A stretch of DNA of 64,000 nt from assembly GCA_004009845.1 (NCBI GenBank), contig RMBW01000053.1, forward strand, positions 1 through 64,000. The letters run 5' to 3'. The DNA comes from Davidsoniella eucalypti. Lineage: Eukaryota; Ascomycota; Sordariomycetes; Microascales; Ceratocystidaceae. Both the position numbers and the translations under genes were made by a program. The number at the start of each line of letters is the position of its first letter. The stretch's first letter is position 1. The notes beneath the pieces were generated by a model. It was not told the DNA's origin, did no database searches, and worked only from the letters and a program-made list of their open reading frames with translations. Below, one piece after another: positions 33,998-48,041 of the stretch.

Positions 33998-36068
33998 TAT
34001 TTGGGTACATAGTTGCATTCGACAGCTTCAATCTTACGCTAATACTACCGATCCATCCGTGATCGCTACCAACTTTCATATTATTGAAAGTAACTCTGCT
34101 TTTTTAGAGAACTTTATGACAATCGAAACCATGAGAGTTTGTTATGTTTGATAAATTATTGTGCCTTTGTATCTCAATCAAATGTAGGGAATCAAGAGCG
34201 AAATGCCTATCCTGAAATACTAAGTCCCTAGCAGTATCCGGTACCATAACTACTCAGTATCGTTTTACTCCTTGATAGTTATAAATATGAATTATCTGTA
34301 CGATTTATATGGTGTAGGGGATGTTCTATTGCTTACCAATGAAAGACAAGTCAGAGAATTAGGGAGAGAAGGGAGAATATGAAAAGATATAATAACTACA
34401 TAATATACGTACATAATAGTAAACTTTTACGAAACAACTAAGTAAGACTCGATATATAACCAGTTATATATATATACATCCATATGTAATTTTATATAGC
34501 GTACGCTAGAGGAATGTTGAACTAAAAAGAAAACCTAGTTTGAAAATTATATGACCACGTACACAATTAGAGAACATGTAGATAGATACTAAACATGAAT
34601 TTGTGATACGTTGTTTATATTAATGTCTTTTTTTTTTTTTTTTTAATTAGGTTGGACTACGCCAATGGAGAAAAACGCCAGCTATAACAACAGGCAATTA
34701 TGAACGGTGGACAAAATAACGATTTGTTTTGATTGTTGATGTCAACAATTCATAACGTAGATATTTGACTTTTGGAACGATAATGAGAAAATGGAATTGA
34801 TAAATATAACTATATAAAAACAACCCATCTACAGATATAGGGCGGTATTCTCCCTAGGGCCGACCCAGCTGCAACAACAGGGAACAGCCCCTCTGGTCGT
34901 GACATTCTATGCCAAATAAAGGCGGCGTTTGGGGCTTGAATCCCCAATGCTTGAGGTGATTTACGGAGGATTTGTTTACTTGTGCTAGTGGAAGATCTAG
35001 CCAACAGATTCCCTATCTATTATCCCACTTCAGCTTAGAAATTGGCTTTGTTTCGTCTACATTAATTCTGCTCGTTTAGCCTGCGATTCATCCAGTCCAT
35101 ACACAAATAAAGCTTGACAACTGCTTCATCTGTACGTTGGACATATTTTATCTTGTTAAATCTTCTGTCGGCCCATTTGCAAGATTACCCAGCCGCATTC
35201 TCCGTCTATCTGAATCTCTATTGTTGACAAGGAAAACAGGCTCCAAGCGAGCCCCTCTTACCTCTACGACTACGACAGGGAAGTCCAGCCCACCTTTACC
35301 AACCGACAAGCCTTCGTTCGACCTTTGTTGGCAAGAAGCAGGCTGTTACTCCCATTTACTTACATACTTGCCTTATTGTTGTTGTTGTGGTTCGAATAGA
35401 GGAAACCTTGTGGTCAACAACGCCCATCGAAGTCTTCGAAAAAGAAAACACACCAAACCACCCACCAACATACCTCTGGCTAAACAGTTGCCAGAGCATA
35501 TCTGGGCCATTAAGCAGACAAGCCTAAGCTCTCACTTTTCCCGCTGTCAAAAAACGTCACCGCCTTCGAGGCAAGCAAAACAAAACAAGCAAGCAAGTCA
35601 GCAATCAATCAATCTATTTGGCCATCCATCACCTACGTCTGCTTCTTGCTGTTATTGCCTTTCCCCCTTCTGATTCTGGGTATCTCAATTTGCTATCAAG
35701 CTCTTGTGCGCACGAACGAGCTTTTTGACTACCGTCAATAAGCGGAAAATAAATACAAAATTTACATATAAACAACGGCATAAACAAACACACCAACCAC
35801 GACAAGTCACCCACCCACCTTGCATAGTGAGCCAAAGCCACAGCCAAATCCCCTACAGACGCTAGCCGACTCGACAACAACAAAGCTGCATTCCCAACTT
35901 TTACGCGGACAGACAACAACAATAGCCGTTTTCTCGGAGTGTCTCTCAGTCGCTAAACCCATAGCTGGCCGGCGGCCCTTCGATCTTCCCTCCGCGACCA
36001 CGACCACGATCTATACTAGCTAGCGTCTCACGTCCTCTACATCCTATCCAGTATCGCAGTTTGGCATC
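33998..36068. other. Intergenic / leader of the Ste20-family kinase
   Basis: The first half is AT-rich and includes an 18-T run at 34627-34644. From about 35,100 to 36,068 the DNA is C/A-rich with few stops and looks like a promoter plus long 5' leader. An open frame at 35137-35673 lies in this leader and shows no family features. Confidence 0.45.
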
Positions 36069-38557
36069 ATGGCCGACCGTAACTATGAAGAGCACAACGA
36101 GGCGCAGGACCCAGAGCTACTCTACACCAAGGAGTTCTGCATCGGTACGTTGCAAAGCTTCGGTGCCCCGTGCTAACGGAGCTAACAGCAAACAATTTCC
36201 CTGCTAACTTGGCATGTGATTATGTTTCTAGGCGGTGGTAGTTTCGGCAAAGTGTATAAGGGGTGAGTAAACCATCTACCTACATACTAATCGTAATCAC
36301 TACGACTGAGATGACGTGAATGCTGACTACATAACATCATAGCGTTGACAAGCAAACCGGTCAGGCGGTAGCAATCAAGGTTATCGATATTGAGAGTGCC
36401 GAAGATGAGGTCGAGGATATTATCCAGGAGATCGCTATTCTTTCTGAGCTCCAGTCGCCTTATGTTACCAAATATTACGGCTCCTACGCAAAAGGAGCCG
36501 AGCTATGGATTGTCATGGAGTTCTGTTCTGGTGGCAGCTGTGCTGACCTCATGAAGCCTGGCTTGATAGGCGAAGATTACATCGCTATAATCATGCGTGA
36601 GCTCTTACTTGGACTGGATTACCTTCACACAGACAAAAAGCTCCATCGTGATGTTAAAGGTATATATCTACCATGTCTATAGTTCATGCGTGATATCGGT
36701 GGTCAGTTTTACTAACATAGTATACTGTTAATAGCTGCCAATGTGCTTCTTAGTGCCAACGGACAAGTGAAACTTGCCGACTTTGGTGTCTCGGGCCAAC
36801 TTTCTGCAACCATGACCAAGAAGAACACCTTTGTGGGAACTCCATTCTGGATGGCACCAGAGGTTATCAAACAATCTGGTTACGATCACAAGGCCGACGT
36901 TTGGTCTTTAGGTATCACAGCCTTAGAGCTTGCAAACGGCGAACCGCCGTATGCCGATATTCACCCCATGAAGGTGCTATTCCTTATCCCAAAGAACCCA
37001 CCACCAAGACTAGAGGGCAACTTTAGTAAAACGTTCAAAGACTTCATCGAGTCCTGTTTAAAACGTGACCCCAAGGATAGACCAACAGCACGAGAACTTC
37101 TACGACATCCCTTCATCAAGAAAGCTAAGAAGACATCATACTTAACAGAGCTTATTGAGCGCTACACCCGTTACGCCGCTACGCATAAGACGGACGATGA
37201 TGACTTAGCAGATAATGCCGAGGAAAACGTAGCCGTGCATCGCAATCCGATCAACGAGGACATGTGGGATTTTGGAACTGTCCGCCTGGTTAGTGACCGC
37301 GGCAACCTTGTCCACAGGCCCGGCCTCAATACTATGGGTGACGCAGCCACAATCTCTCGATCTGCTAGAACCGTCGAGCAGGATGATGGCTTCGACTTTG
37401 GAGAGAGGCCACGTGCGTCTAGTCCTAGTAAGATGCGGGACTACGACCTCGGATCTTCAGACACCGTCAAGGTTGATGGAACCCTCAAACAAAATTCCCC
37501 TCAGAGAAAGCCTCTACCACCAGTCCTTGTCCCCTCTGCAGGTTCGCCAACAAAGGCCTACCAATACCAGGCCCTCCCTTCGCCTACTCGGGTTACCGTA
37601 CAGCCTCCCACTAGAATTGAGACGCCAACACGTAGTAGTCGCACCGGTACCCCTTCTATGCATCAGTCACCTGATTACGACAGAGTACTTCAGGAAGAGC
37701 TTCAGCGAGATCTTGGAAAGATGAACCTGGCATCTGCTATCCAACCTTCGAACCATCATCACGATCAGCAGCCGCCACCAGTTCCTTTGCATTCTAGTAG
37801 ATCCGAAGCACAGAACTCATCCCACCAAGTGAGAGCCCACCAAGCGCAGCCCTCAACGCCAATTCAGTCATCCTTATCTCACGTACTACCGCAGATCCCG
37901 TCATCATCACAGTCCAGTAGATCTGGTCCTATGCATCTTCCAGAGATTCCGCCATATCGTGGTCATCCAGCTCCTCCACAGTCACCAGCACTTCAACAAC
38001 TACCGCAGCACCAACTACATCGACAAAAATCCCGTGACATAACCCCCATCGCTCCTCAGCCACATAGAAACAGTGGTGGCTCTTCCTATGGTTTGCAGTC
38101 TAAGACTCAGCTACCTCCATCAGACTTGCAGGCACCGTCCTCATTTCCCACACCAGCACCCCCACCACCAAATGGTGAGCTAGATGCGCTCAACGACGTC
38201 ATTTTCCCAGCGCTAGAAGAAGCACTGAAACGTCGGCAAATTCGTCTACAGCAAGCATTCCGCCCTTCGGCACAGGTGACGCCACGACAGCAACGAGCTG
38301 AAGCTTCACATGAAAAACTCCGGAAACTTGTCTATAAATTGGCGCATGTCTGTAAGGAGATTGACCATTATGACAAGGCAGAGCCGGTTGGAATGGGTCG
38401 TGACGTCGGCACCTTTTTAGAGGGGTTGCTTGAAGAAATCCTAGTAAGAGTCGAGCCCTTAGACGAGGAGGAAGCTGCAGCTGTAGCTCAGCAGCAGCAA
38501 CAACAACAGCAACAACAGCAGGTGCATCAACAGCAGGCTAGTCTTAATGGCCTTTAG
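36069..38557 (+). CDS. Ste20-family kinase, germinal-centre (GCKIII, MST3/YSK1-like) type
   Basis: Four exons (36069-36144, 36232-36262, 36343-36659, 36735-38557; exon 2 is only 31 nt) encode 748 aa. The kinase domain fills about 22-275: glycine loop GGGSFGKV (26-33), VAIK with K48, HRDVKAAN (137-144), DFG (157-159), and the GCK activation-loop motif GTPFWMAPEV. The middle (300-610) is a Pro/Ser/Gln/His-rich linker. A conserved helical block follows, with DALNDVIFPALEEALKRR and HEKLRKLVYKLAHVCKEID, then an 11-Gln run. This matches fungal GCKIII kinases such as Neurospora MST-1, which feed NDR-kinase (SIN/MOR) signalling for septation and polarity. The choice among paralogues (MST-1, SID-1, POD-6) is inference. 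All catalytic residues are present. Confidence 0.9.
38489..38521 (+). repeat. CAG/CAA repeat encoding 11 Gln
   Basis: Eleven Gln codons (mixed CAG and CAA) lie near the kinase C-terminus, followed by more interrupted Gln. The mixed codons argue for stable protein-level retention and against a fresh slippage expansion. Confidence 0.85.
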
Positions 38558-40084
38558 ACAAGAGGTTCATAGTACATAGCGCTATTCTCAGGTATTAGGA
38601 TGGAAGATATTGGGCGATCGGATTATATAATGAAACATAGAGATTAATGATAGACATGGGACGCCAGATGAAAAATGGTAGCATCAAACAGAACAATTTA
38701 TTGTTCTAAATGTGAAAATAACGATTATAATACAATTACTCTTCTCATCTAATGAATTTGCATATTTCAATATCGGTATATTATTTATTTATTATTTTCA
38801 TCTTTATGTGGATCACGTGGACCCGACCCTAGTAAATCGTTAAACATCGAAAAAACCCTAATGGTCCCCCAGGTCCGAACCAATAAAAATAAGAAAAACA
38901 CAGTGGAAAGCCAAAGTGTTTTCATTGTGAGGGAGCGACTCAAGAAGAGCCGGAAATGTCGGGCAACTGGAACCTTCAAAGTGTTGCGTAATTTAATGAA
39001 AAAGCGATAGAAATAACTAGTTGATTAGTAATGATACCATTTCAATATATTTGGCGAGAAATGCTGTCGGGAAGAAACATCCAAAAGTTACATACGTACG
39101 CAAATTGGATGCTGAATTCTAGGCAGTTGCGAAGTTCATAAGCTTAGTCTGTGACAGCAACAACTAAAATAAGATCGTACCTTCATATTAGGTCTTTTGT
39201 TTTCAGTGACGTTGATTCTCGTTATTCTCGTTATTTTCTTTATATTTTATTTTCTTAGTCTGATTAACATCATAAACTTCTTTTCAGGGTCATAATCGAT
39301 TTTGGATATCTGTTGTTAAACCTAAGCCTCTTTGAATAGTCATCTCTTTGATAAAAACCCGCATATCCGGCTTTGCTTTTGACTACTTGTATTTGTGGCC
39401 AGTCAAGCCAGTCCTTTTTTATTCGTCTCGCATATTTCACGAATATAGAGGCAAATAGTATCAAGCGATCTGGCTCAAGACTATCTGGCCTGTCTGTTGG
39501 AAATCCGGAATATCAGACCTACTTATTTCTCGGCTTTTTGCATCTTCAATTGGTAGGTCTTTTCCGACATAGCATATATGCCTTGTGTCTTATATCGTCT
39601 CCATCTACTCCTATACTCACATATTACTATATAGTTGAACTTCATTTGTCAATTATTCCGGATTATCTACATTAAGCTATCGATTGAATCTCAAGAAGAC
39701 CGAGTCTGCCTAAAAGCTGCGACTATAGCATACAATTACAGTCGCACCAAAGCGTAGTTAGGCTAAACAACAATCAACAAACAAACTCACAACCCTAGCC
39801 AGGTTCTCGCGCTCTTTTCGGATTAAAATCTATAGAATAGAATCCATCCCTGCTTCCCCCACTTGAACTGGGTTTGGACGGCTCCATTCAGACCCGACAG
39901 ATTTACCGCAAGCTTCCTTTGCTTCAGCATACGACAGCTTAGCTTGGCCGTCTTTTAGGAACCCGCCATATTGACGGTCTCGTGTATTTTTGAGTCCCTT
40001 CTTTTTTTCCCTTCTCCTCTTTTCATTCAATCACATCTAATATAGCTATTCTGTCTATCGATTTTGCTATACTTCAGAATCACA
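38558..40084. other. Intergenic region between kinase and ECM29
   Basis: This AT-rich 1.5 kb holds no supportable gene. The last 100 bp form a T/C-rich leader before the ECM29 ATG. Confidence 0.5.
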
Positions 40085-43000
40085 ATGGCTGAAGAATCAG
40101 CTGAGCTCAAGCTTGTACGCAAGGTGGAGTTTATGATTTTGAAAGTTGCCAATGATGAGGAAAAGCTACAGTCGCTTCTGGCTAAATATCTGGCTCCTTT
40201 TCTTCTGAAAGCTACAAGCGATGATGCCCAGGTGCGCACTCGAGTAATCCAGTTTGCTCAGAAACTCGGCACTTTTCTGCAGCCACCAAAGTAAGAAATA
40301 ATATTTCCCTTTCTATGTCCTCTTTATCCAGGCATTACTAGAGGGGGCTCCAGCATGGCGGGTTGCTAACATCTTCTAACTAGAATTGTCTTGAAAGTTC
40401 CTGTTCTCTTGGAACAGCTGACCAAAACCGAGAGCGGTGTTCTAAAACGGCTAGATATCTCGTTCATACGCCATAGTTTACCGCGTTTATCGCCAATTCA
40501 GTGCAATGAGCTATTTGAACAGCTAATTACAGCAGTAGTCCAGGAAAAGCAATCCGACATTCAATCTATCCTGTTCAACTTCTTGCTCAGGATTCTACCA
40601 GACGTTAAATTTCCTACCCGTGGTACTAAGGAAGATAAAGCACTTCGGGAGAAATTGGGCTTCACCAAAGAGCATGCTGAAACTCTCACGAAATGGCTTG
40701 GTCTTGTGCTTCTGATCAAGATGCCCGTTCAAGGGCAGAAGACCGAGGAAAATGTGGTCATGCTAAACCGCATAAGTCGTGAAGACTTGGAATTTCTACG
40801 ACCTTGGCACAAAGATATGGAACAGCCTTACCAGTACATATCTAAGTTGAAAACGGGGGTCATGCAGCTACTTTCTAGCAGCATCTTCGAAGATTCCGAG
40901 AGACTTATTCCCGCGCTGTATGCCTCGGTAGTGAGCGACTCACATGTGTCCAGTCTAGGCAACGACCTCCTGAAGAGAAGCAGTGTCAACTATGAGGATG
41001 GAAAGCTAGCACAAGCGTTGTGGGATACGCACTTAGCCCATGATCACGCCTGCCGAACTCGTATACTTTCTCTTCTGCTGCAATCCGACATCTCAACCAC
41101 CATGACAGACCGCATAGTGAAGGCCATCGAGCGCGATCTAGGCATTGAGAATGGCGAAGCTCAACCGGCGCAGGCCAAGGTGCATATGAGCGCTCTCGAA
41201 AGACAAAAGCTTCATCGCGCTCTGTTCGAATACATCAAGTTCGCTGCTGCTGTTGGACCTTCAAAGGGCCCTTTTCTAATCGGTCCCAAGATCGTCGAGC
41301 TTCTTAAAGGTTTCATCATCAATATGGGATGGCCGAGTGCCCTCATGGCATTTGGGCCTGATATCGAATTGAGAACATTTGCCTACGAAATCATCGGAAT
41401 TCTTGGCAAGGCTAGCCATTTCTCCTTTGCCGAAAAGCTTTCTCTTGCAAACTGGCTATTCCAGTCCTTATCCGAAGAAACCGCCCCCGAGACCATCGTT
41501 GACATCGAAGGTGCGCTTTCCATGCTGAGCACATCTTTCAAAGCCGATGATAATACATCCGACATCGAAAAACAGAATTTCATCAGAATGCTCGTTTCGT
41601 ATATGGAGAAGCCACTGGAAGAGCCTGTACAACGCAGTGTTCGCCATGTAGTTGTCAAGTGGGCAAACCGTTGCCTTCCGTTCTCGAGTGTCCAGGCTCG
41701 CTGGATCGATATCCTGGCTCTATCAGGCGAGGAGGATGACGGCAATGAGGTGCAAGAAGAAGGCGAAAAAGGCTTGGACCCTTGGATGGCTTCAACTTAC
41801 TCCTCAAAGGAGCCTTCGATCAAAGACCTGCCAGACTGGAAACTCATGGTCTCGTTCTTTTTTGGTGACCAGGGCTCATTATCGTCTAGTACGACCGATG
41901 GAGATGTTGATATGACAGATAGCGACAATTTTACTGCTGGTAACTTTAGCGGTAATAAAGCCAATGCTTACCCTGAAGCAATCAGAGTTACTATGCAGAT
42001 GATGATGCTACAGGCTCTTGAAGATGAAGTCAAGATAGAGCTTGGCTGGTCCCAGAATCTTCAGTCTCTGCTTCGGACTGATTTGAAGACCCGTCGAGTG
42101 GTGACATCATATCTGACCCTGCCAGAGAATTTCGAGGCCGCATCCTCTCTACTTTCTAACGCACTGGCAGGTGTAATGAACGATAAATCTGAGCCACTTG
42201 TTGAAGCATGCTTGAGCCATGCCATTCAGATCGCATCTATATGCCCTTATGCTATTGTCAGCGCGGTCCTCGATCAGTTCCAAACATCCGACTTACGTCC
42301 TGTACTACTTTCACCACGCAAGGAAATCCGAGTACTTGCCGCAGAACTTTATGGTATAGTTGCTGCCCATCCGGTGAAATCCGAGTCTGGCTCAGAGGAA
42401 GATATTGCTTATGTCACCTCATTGATTTCCCGCACCTCCGACCCCAACACAGCCCACCAACTCGTTATGATTGAGGGTGGCTTGATCACATACGGCCATC
42501 TTCTCTCAAGACTTGTGTTTTACGGTATTTCGACGCCTAAAGAGGGACTTGTATCACCTGTGCAGTTCTTATTAAATGGGGATAGTAAGCTTTCAAGTGA
42601 TTCTACATTGGATGCTATTTTGGAGTCACTCCAAAACCTATGGACTGCAAAGCTGTTCATACCATCTATTTCCGGCGCGAACAACATCATACAGGTGATC
42701 GACAAGCTGATGGTCTATGCAAAGAAGGGCAATGAAAAGGCTATCTCATGTCTGGGTCGCCTTACTCTTGGCCTGGATTCAACAGACGCGAAGCAAGACG
42801 CGATTGTTGCCTTAGTTCTTGAGAAACTCATCTCACTTTACGAACTCAAGCAAGTAGAGGTACACTTCGCCATTGGCGAAGCTATCGCCGCAACTTTAGT
42901 TGGCTGGGAGGCCGATTCTGTCAAGCTTATTCTCAATGTTGATTCGGAAAACACAGACTATCAAACAGGCAGACGCGTCATTCTGTTGAAATCGGCACTC

Positions 43001-45736
43001 AAGAAGCTTATTGACGACACCAAGGCTACTAAGCCTTCTCTTCTCAAATCATCTGGTATCTGGCTATTCAGTCTTGTCCAGTATTGTTCGCATATCCCCG
43101 AAGTCTACGAGAAATTGCGTGAAGCTCAGGCGTCTTTCATGAGACTGCTCAGCGCTCGTGACGATTTGGTGCAAGAGACGGCATCTCGCGGTTTGACGCT
43201 AGTGTACGAGAAGGGCGATGAAGAGCTTCGCGCTAGACTTGTCGAAGATCTTGTAGGCGCTTTTACCGGTGGTGGTACGCGCATGAAGGTTGACCAAGAT
43301 ACCGAGCTCTTCGAACCTGGAGCGCTTCCCACCGGTGATGGCCAATCTGTCACTTCATACAAGGATATCGTCAATTTAGCATCAGAAGTTGGTGACCAAA
43401 CGCTTGTCTATAAGTTTATGTCTCTAGCTTCAAATGCTGCTACTTGGTCGACACGCTCTGCCTTTGGTCGTTTCGGTCTCAGCAACATTCTTTCAGACAC
43501 CGAAGTCGACCCTAAGCTGTACCCTAAGCTCTACCGTTACCGCTTTGATCCAAACACCAATGTTCAGCGGTCAATGGACGACATCTGGAAGGCCATGGTC
43601 AAGGAACCATCTGTGGTTCTAGACAAACAGTTCGACCTCATTATGGAAGATTTACTGAAGAGTATCCTTGGAAAGGAGTGGCGTGTCAGACAAGCTAGCT
43701 GTGCAGCAATCTCTGATCTGATTCAAGGACGCCAGTTCACGCAGTATGAAAAATACTACGGACAACTCTGGACTGTTGCCTTGAAGGTTATCGACGATGT
43801 CAAGGGAAGCGTGCGTAAAGCAGCTCTAGCGCTATGTATCACGCTATCAAAAACCCTGATCCACACCTTAGAGAACTCGACCGAGAGCACATCAACGAAA
43901 GCCATGATGCGACAGGCTTTAGACTTCTTGCTCTCGGACAAGGGTACTGACAGCTCAGTTGAAGATGTCAAGATGTTCTCAACCTTGACGCTAATGGATG
44001 TGTGTCGTAAGGGTGGGAAGAATCTTCGTCCTTATATACCTGAGATTGTGCCGCATATTCTGGGCCTCCTTAGCACAATTGAGCCCGACGTGGTTGCGTA
44101 TGCTTACCAGCGTGTCAACGCCGACACTAAGGAGCGTTTGGATAAGAAACGAGCAGCCTTTGTCAACACATCGCCGCTTGCCGAGGCCATCGATGAATGC
44201 CTTCGTTTTGCTGATACTGCCACAATCGAAGCTTTATACCCTCGCCTCGAAGCGACCATCAAGTCTGCTATCGGAATGCCGACAAAGATTGGTTGTGGCA
44301 GAGTATTGAGCACGTTATTCATGCGTCATGCTATGGATATCAAGCCTATGGCTGGCAAGCTTCTTACGCTACTCTTCAAGCACCTCTTCGATAGCAACGA
44401 CGAGGTTAGTAAGTCTTATGCTCGCGCAGCTGCGTACGGAATGCGCGTTGCAGGACCCAACGCAAAGAATAAGTTTTGTGATAAGTTAATCGACAGCTAC
44501 TTCAACGCGGAAGATGAGAAGCGCCGGCAAAAGGTTGCAGATGCCGTCGTTGCCCTCGCCAAGACATCAGCAGACCAGTTCACAGCAATGGAAACAATCC
44601 TTCTGCCCTTCGTCTTCTTTGCTAGCCACGACGTCGATGAGTATTCCCGTACCGTTTTCTCGACTATCTGGAGCAACCACGCCGGCAGTAGCCGCACAGT
44701 CGCTCGTTATGTCTTGGAAGTTATCGACCTGGTGAATAAGGCTCTAGAGACTTCGAAGTGGAGTATGCACCATACAGGTGCCTTTGCCGTTGCTGAGCTT
44801 ATCACGTCTCTCTCCAAAGTTTCCGAGGCCACTGGCCAAATCTCAGGTCCTAACATCGACCTTGTCTGGCCTGTTCTAGATAAAACATTGGCCCTCAAAT
44901 CTTTCTCCGGTAAAGAGAAGCTGCTTGAAGCGTTTCCTGTGTTTGTTGAAAAATCTCGCTCCAAATGGATTTCTGACACTGCCGTTGCTGCGCAACAGAA
45001 GAAGATTGCCCTTCGGGAGGCTAAGAGAAACAACATCGCCTACAAGGGGCCGGCACTTGTAGCACTGTGGAAGTTTGCGGCTGCTCGAGACGACCTAACG
45101 ATGTATGATGACATCACAGTCATTGCAAAGACCACTCTTGACGACTATATATCTACCGATGGCGAGAATGGTGACGATGGAGATGCTATGGACGTCAGCT
45201 CTGGTAATAAGAAAAATACATCTACCGACCGTGAGTATGAGATTCTTAGAGCCGAGACAGCAGCAAGCGCATTGGAGGCTCTTGCGTGTGGCTATAACCG
45301 GACGGCAATGGCCCAGGATCCTTTCGCCGTCGTCTCTGCTATAGTAGACGCAGTCAAGCCATACACTGGCAATGTCGATCTAGCCCTGATGCGTCGTAAG
45401 GTGTGGTACACTTCCATTAGCGAGCTACTTGTGGGCAAAAATACATCCAAATCTGTCGGTAATATCTGCGCTTGCCCGCACGGAAGTTTTTCGGTAGCGC
45501 GAGATTTGTTAGCAACGCTAGATCTGGATACTCCCGAAGTCGGTACGGAGACACAGCGTTTGGCGCGGGTGACTGCGCTAGAAGCAGTTGTGTCTGTGTG
45601 GAAGAAGGGGTTGTTTGGAGAACTAGAAGATGAAGATCTCCAGGCACTTAAGATTACTACTACAGAATGTCTAGAGAAAGAGAGAGGTTTGGCAGTGAGA
45701 AAGAAGTGGCAGAAAGTTATCGACGACTTGGCATGA
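40085..45736 (+). CDS. ecm29: Proteasome-associated HEAT-repeat protein Ecm29
   Basis: Exon 1 (40085-40290) and exon 2 (40384-45736), joined over a 93-bp intron ending CTAACTAG, give 1852 aa. Yeast Ecm29 is 1868 aa. The N-terminus (MAEESAELKLVRKVEFMILK, then DEEKLQSLLAKYLAPFLLK) and the LGTFLQPPKIVLKVPVLLEQ joint are the family start. The rest is all-helical HEAT-type repeat with no membrane segment. A low-complexity acidic insertion (GDVDMTDSDNF) occurs at about residue 610. Ecm29 binds both the 20S core and the 19S cap, holds 26S proteasomes together, marks faulty or stressed ones, and links them to endosomes and motors. The frame is open throughout exon 2, so no more introns are needed. 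Confidence 0.95.
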
Positions 45737-46466
45737 GACATATGTACTTGGTAATACGTCGTATGTTGGACAGTATTGAATATGTATTATATTAGGGTCA
45801 CTAAATGTTTCCGTGGCAATAGCTACAATCAATATCTGCTGGATAGCAGAGTTTAAGTACAAACTATGTGTATTAATGATACGCGATGAAGACTCAAAAC
45901 CTCCGTGTAGAGCTGTTCATACTCTTTTTCTGTCATCAGTAAAGACGACTGAAGCCATAGTGCCCGGAGTCTGGTCCTTTCTAATGGCAGACATGGGAGT
46001 TTGGACTTGAGCGAAAAGCAAGCTAGATTGGTGATCAACTATATTGAAGTTCAGCAAGCATAACTATAACTACAATTACCTTCAAGTTAATTACATTGTA
46101 CATGACGAAGAGCTGCATTCTAATAAATGGGAGATTCTTTTGTGCCAGTTCTATATGTATATACAGATTACATGCGTACATCGCATAACTGCCTAGAAAG
46201 TACCAATGTAATTTTCTTGGTGTACCCAGTGGTTGCGATGGAGGTGCGCACTCTTTTGTCAAGAGCCTCTTTTGCAAGCAATAAACAAGTTAAATATAGG
46301 TAATAGTTAGTGAAAAAAATAATAGTTAGTTACAGAATAATAATAAACAAGAAGAAAACAATTGAAATAGAGAAAGCCTATCTAAAAGTGATTTAAAGTA
46401 ACTAGAGTATTTCTAGGGGAAATTTTTCTACTAGGTATTCTTACTTGCTTTTGAATATATTTGAAT
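45737..46466. other. ECM29 3' flank, AT-rich
   Basis: No gene is visible. The end of the stretch has tandem TTTGAATATA units (46451-46470) abutting the 107-bp repeat. Confidence 0.5.
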
Positions 46467-46573
46467 ATATTTGATGTCTACCTAAATCACTAAGATCATA
46501 CGACGCCGGATTGGATACCGGACAGATATTTAAAGTGCTCTGCTAGACAAACCCGATAGCTTTGTATGTGCCG
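46467..46573 (+). repeat. 107-bp dispersed repeat, copy B
   Basis: This is the direct-orientation partner of 5244-5350, at about 90% identity by eye. It forms the left edge of the LINE-like relic and is followed by a block (AACTAGTATCCA...GATCCACAAAACC) that also has a degraded counterpart after copy A. Confidence 0.8.
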
Positions 46574-47654
46574 AAGAACTAGTATCCACGAAAACATACA
46601 GTGCGTCCAAAACCAATCCCCAAAAGACAGATCCACAAAACCAACTCCTAAGTGGAGCTACCATCCCCACTATTCAGTGAGCCTCCAAGAGGCTGGTGAT
46701 CGTGGCCGTAAGAATGAAAAATTTGGCGTAATCGAGTCGGGTGCTATGGATGAAGCAACAGCGACAAGATTCCCGCGCCGCGGGGTCGGGCATCCGGAAC
46801 CTTCAAAAGGCTGCCCGCCGTGTGTGAGTGTGGCTCCCTGAGGTGAGTGGATAGACTCGGGAGACCAACGATCGAAAAGGTGCGGGGTCGGTCGCTGGTG
46901 AGAACATCCCTCGAGAGGGGAAATCGGGCTCAAGGCCTCACGAAACGGTGCTTCAAAGACGACAAGTGTCGAAAAAGAAAACGAGAATGGACAGCAGCAT
47001 TGGGGATATGTGCTGGTCGCTCTTAAAACCCACGACGAGGGGGAAAAAATCGTCTTTGGACGGAGGGGGAGGTACTCGAACTCAAAGGTACCCCCCCGAG
47101 GGTTGTAGGAGGGAAGGTTGGACGATTTTGATGGAAACATTCGGATCAAACACCCCTCGAGCTTCCAATGGAAGATAACCCTTCCTTACCGGCGCGAATC
47201 GCGGACGCCCTTCGATCGGCTTCGACGGGATCGGAAGGAAGACTCCGGCCCTACCAGCCAAGCCGATCCCCGAGGCAGGTCCCAAGATCAGCGACCCCAA
47301 GACCAACCCCAACAATGGCCCCAAGGCCACCAACTCCCTCCCAGCTAAGTTAGAAAACCCTCCTCGCTTCGCCTTCCGGATGAAGGAAGACCACCAGCTT
47401 AGGGACTCAGACCGCGTCATGATGGCCCAGGCCATCAATGACGCCTTTACTGGTCTCAAGGACTGCGTTGCGACGGCGCATTGCACTCTTTCGTTCCCCT
47501 CGCCGAGATGCAGATAGATAGTGATGAAGTATCCCCGTCTCATGGATAGACGTCCCTCAAACTATCACCGAGCTACTACGCCCCTCCTACCTATGCTTCA
47601 GGCAAATGTGGGATGAGCGAATAGTGCTCACAATAAGTTCCTACACCAAGATTT

Positions 47655-48041
47655 GGGCCATGGACGGACGTCTGGATTATTCTAGACAACCAAAAAGTCT
47701 CAGAAGTCCTGCTGGACTCTGATCCTACTATCACCTCGCAGCCCGAGATCCTGGATTTCCGTCGACTCGCTGCTGCTTGGCCACTTCGAAGAATCTCGCA
47801 CCCCGGCAGACCGGGCCGAGTCCGAGTTCTTTGGTGCCCTGGGCACATTGGAATCGAGGGAAATGAACAAGCTGATACCTCGGAACTCTGGACTTTGTTC
47901 TTGGGACTCCGCAGGGTGCGCTTCGGCTCTCAACCTTCCTCCGAAAGACACAATTTCTTGAAGACTTGTCTCCTTTGGACTCCGCCGCACAGCGCCAACC
48001 GTTCATTATTCTGTAATTGTTACACTGTAACAGTGACCTAG
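47655..48041 (+). pseudogene. RNase H domain remnant of LINE ORF2
   Basis: A single frame reads GPWTDVWIILDNQKVSEVLL, then VRVLWCPGHIGIEGNEQAD, and stops at 48039-48041. LDN plus the (P/V)GHxGIxGNExAD motif is the hallmark of RNase H in Tad/I-type LINEs and copia-like relatives. The upstream half of the domain and the reverse transcriptase are lost. Confidence 0.75.

Noticed and set aside
35137..35673. 178-codon frame upstream of the Ste20-family kinase
   Set aside because: It starts in a C/A-rich leader, has no homologous motifs and is most likely 5' leader sequence.
32392..45736. Idea that the UBX adaptor, kinase and ECM29 form a functional cluster
   Set aside because: They share a strand, and two act in the Cdc48/proteasome system. 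Intergenic gaps of 1.5-2 kb and independent promoters give no evidence of joint control.
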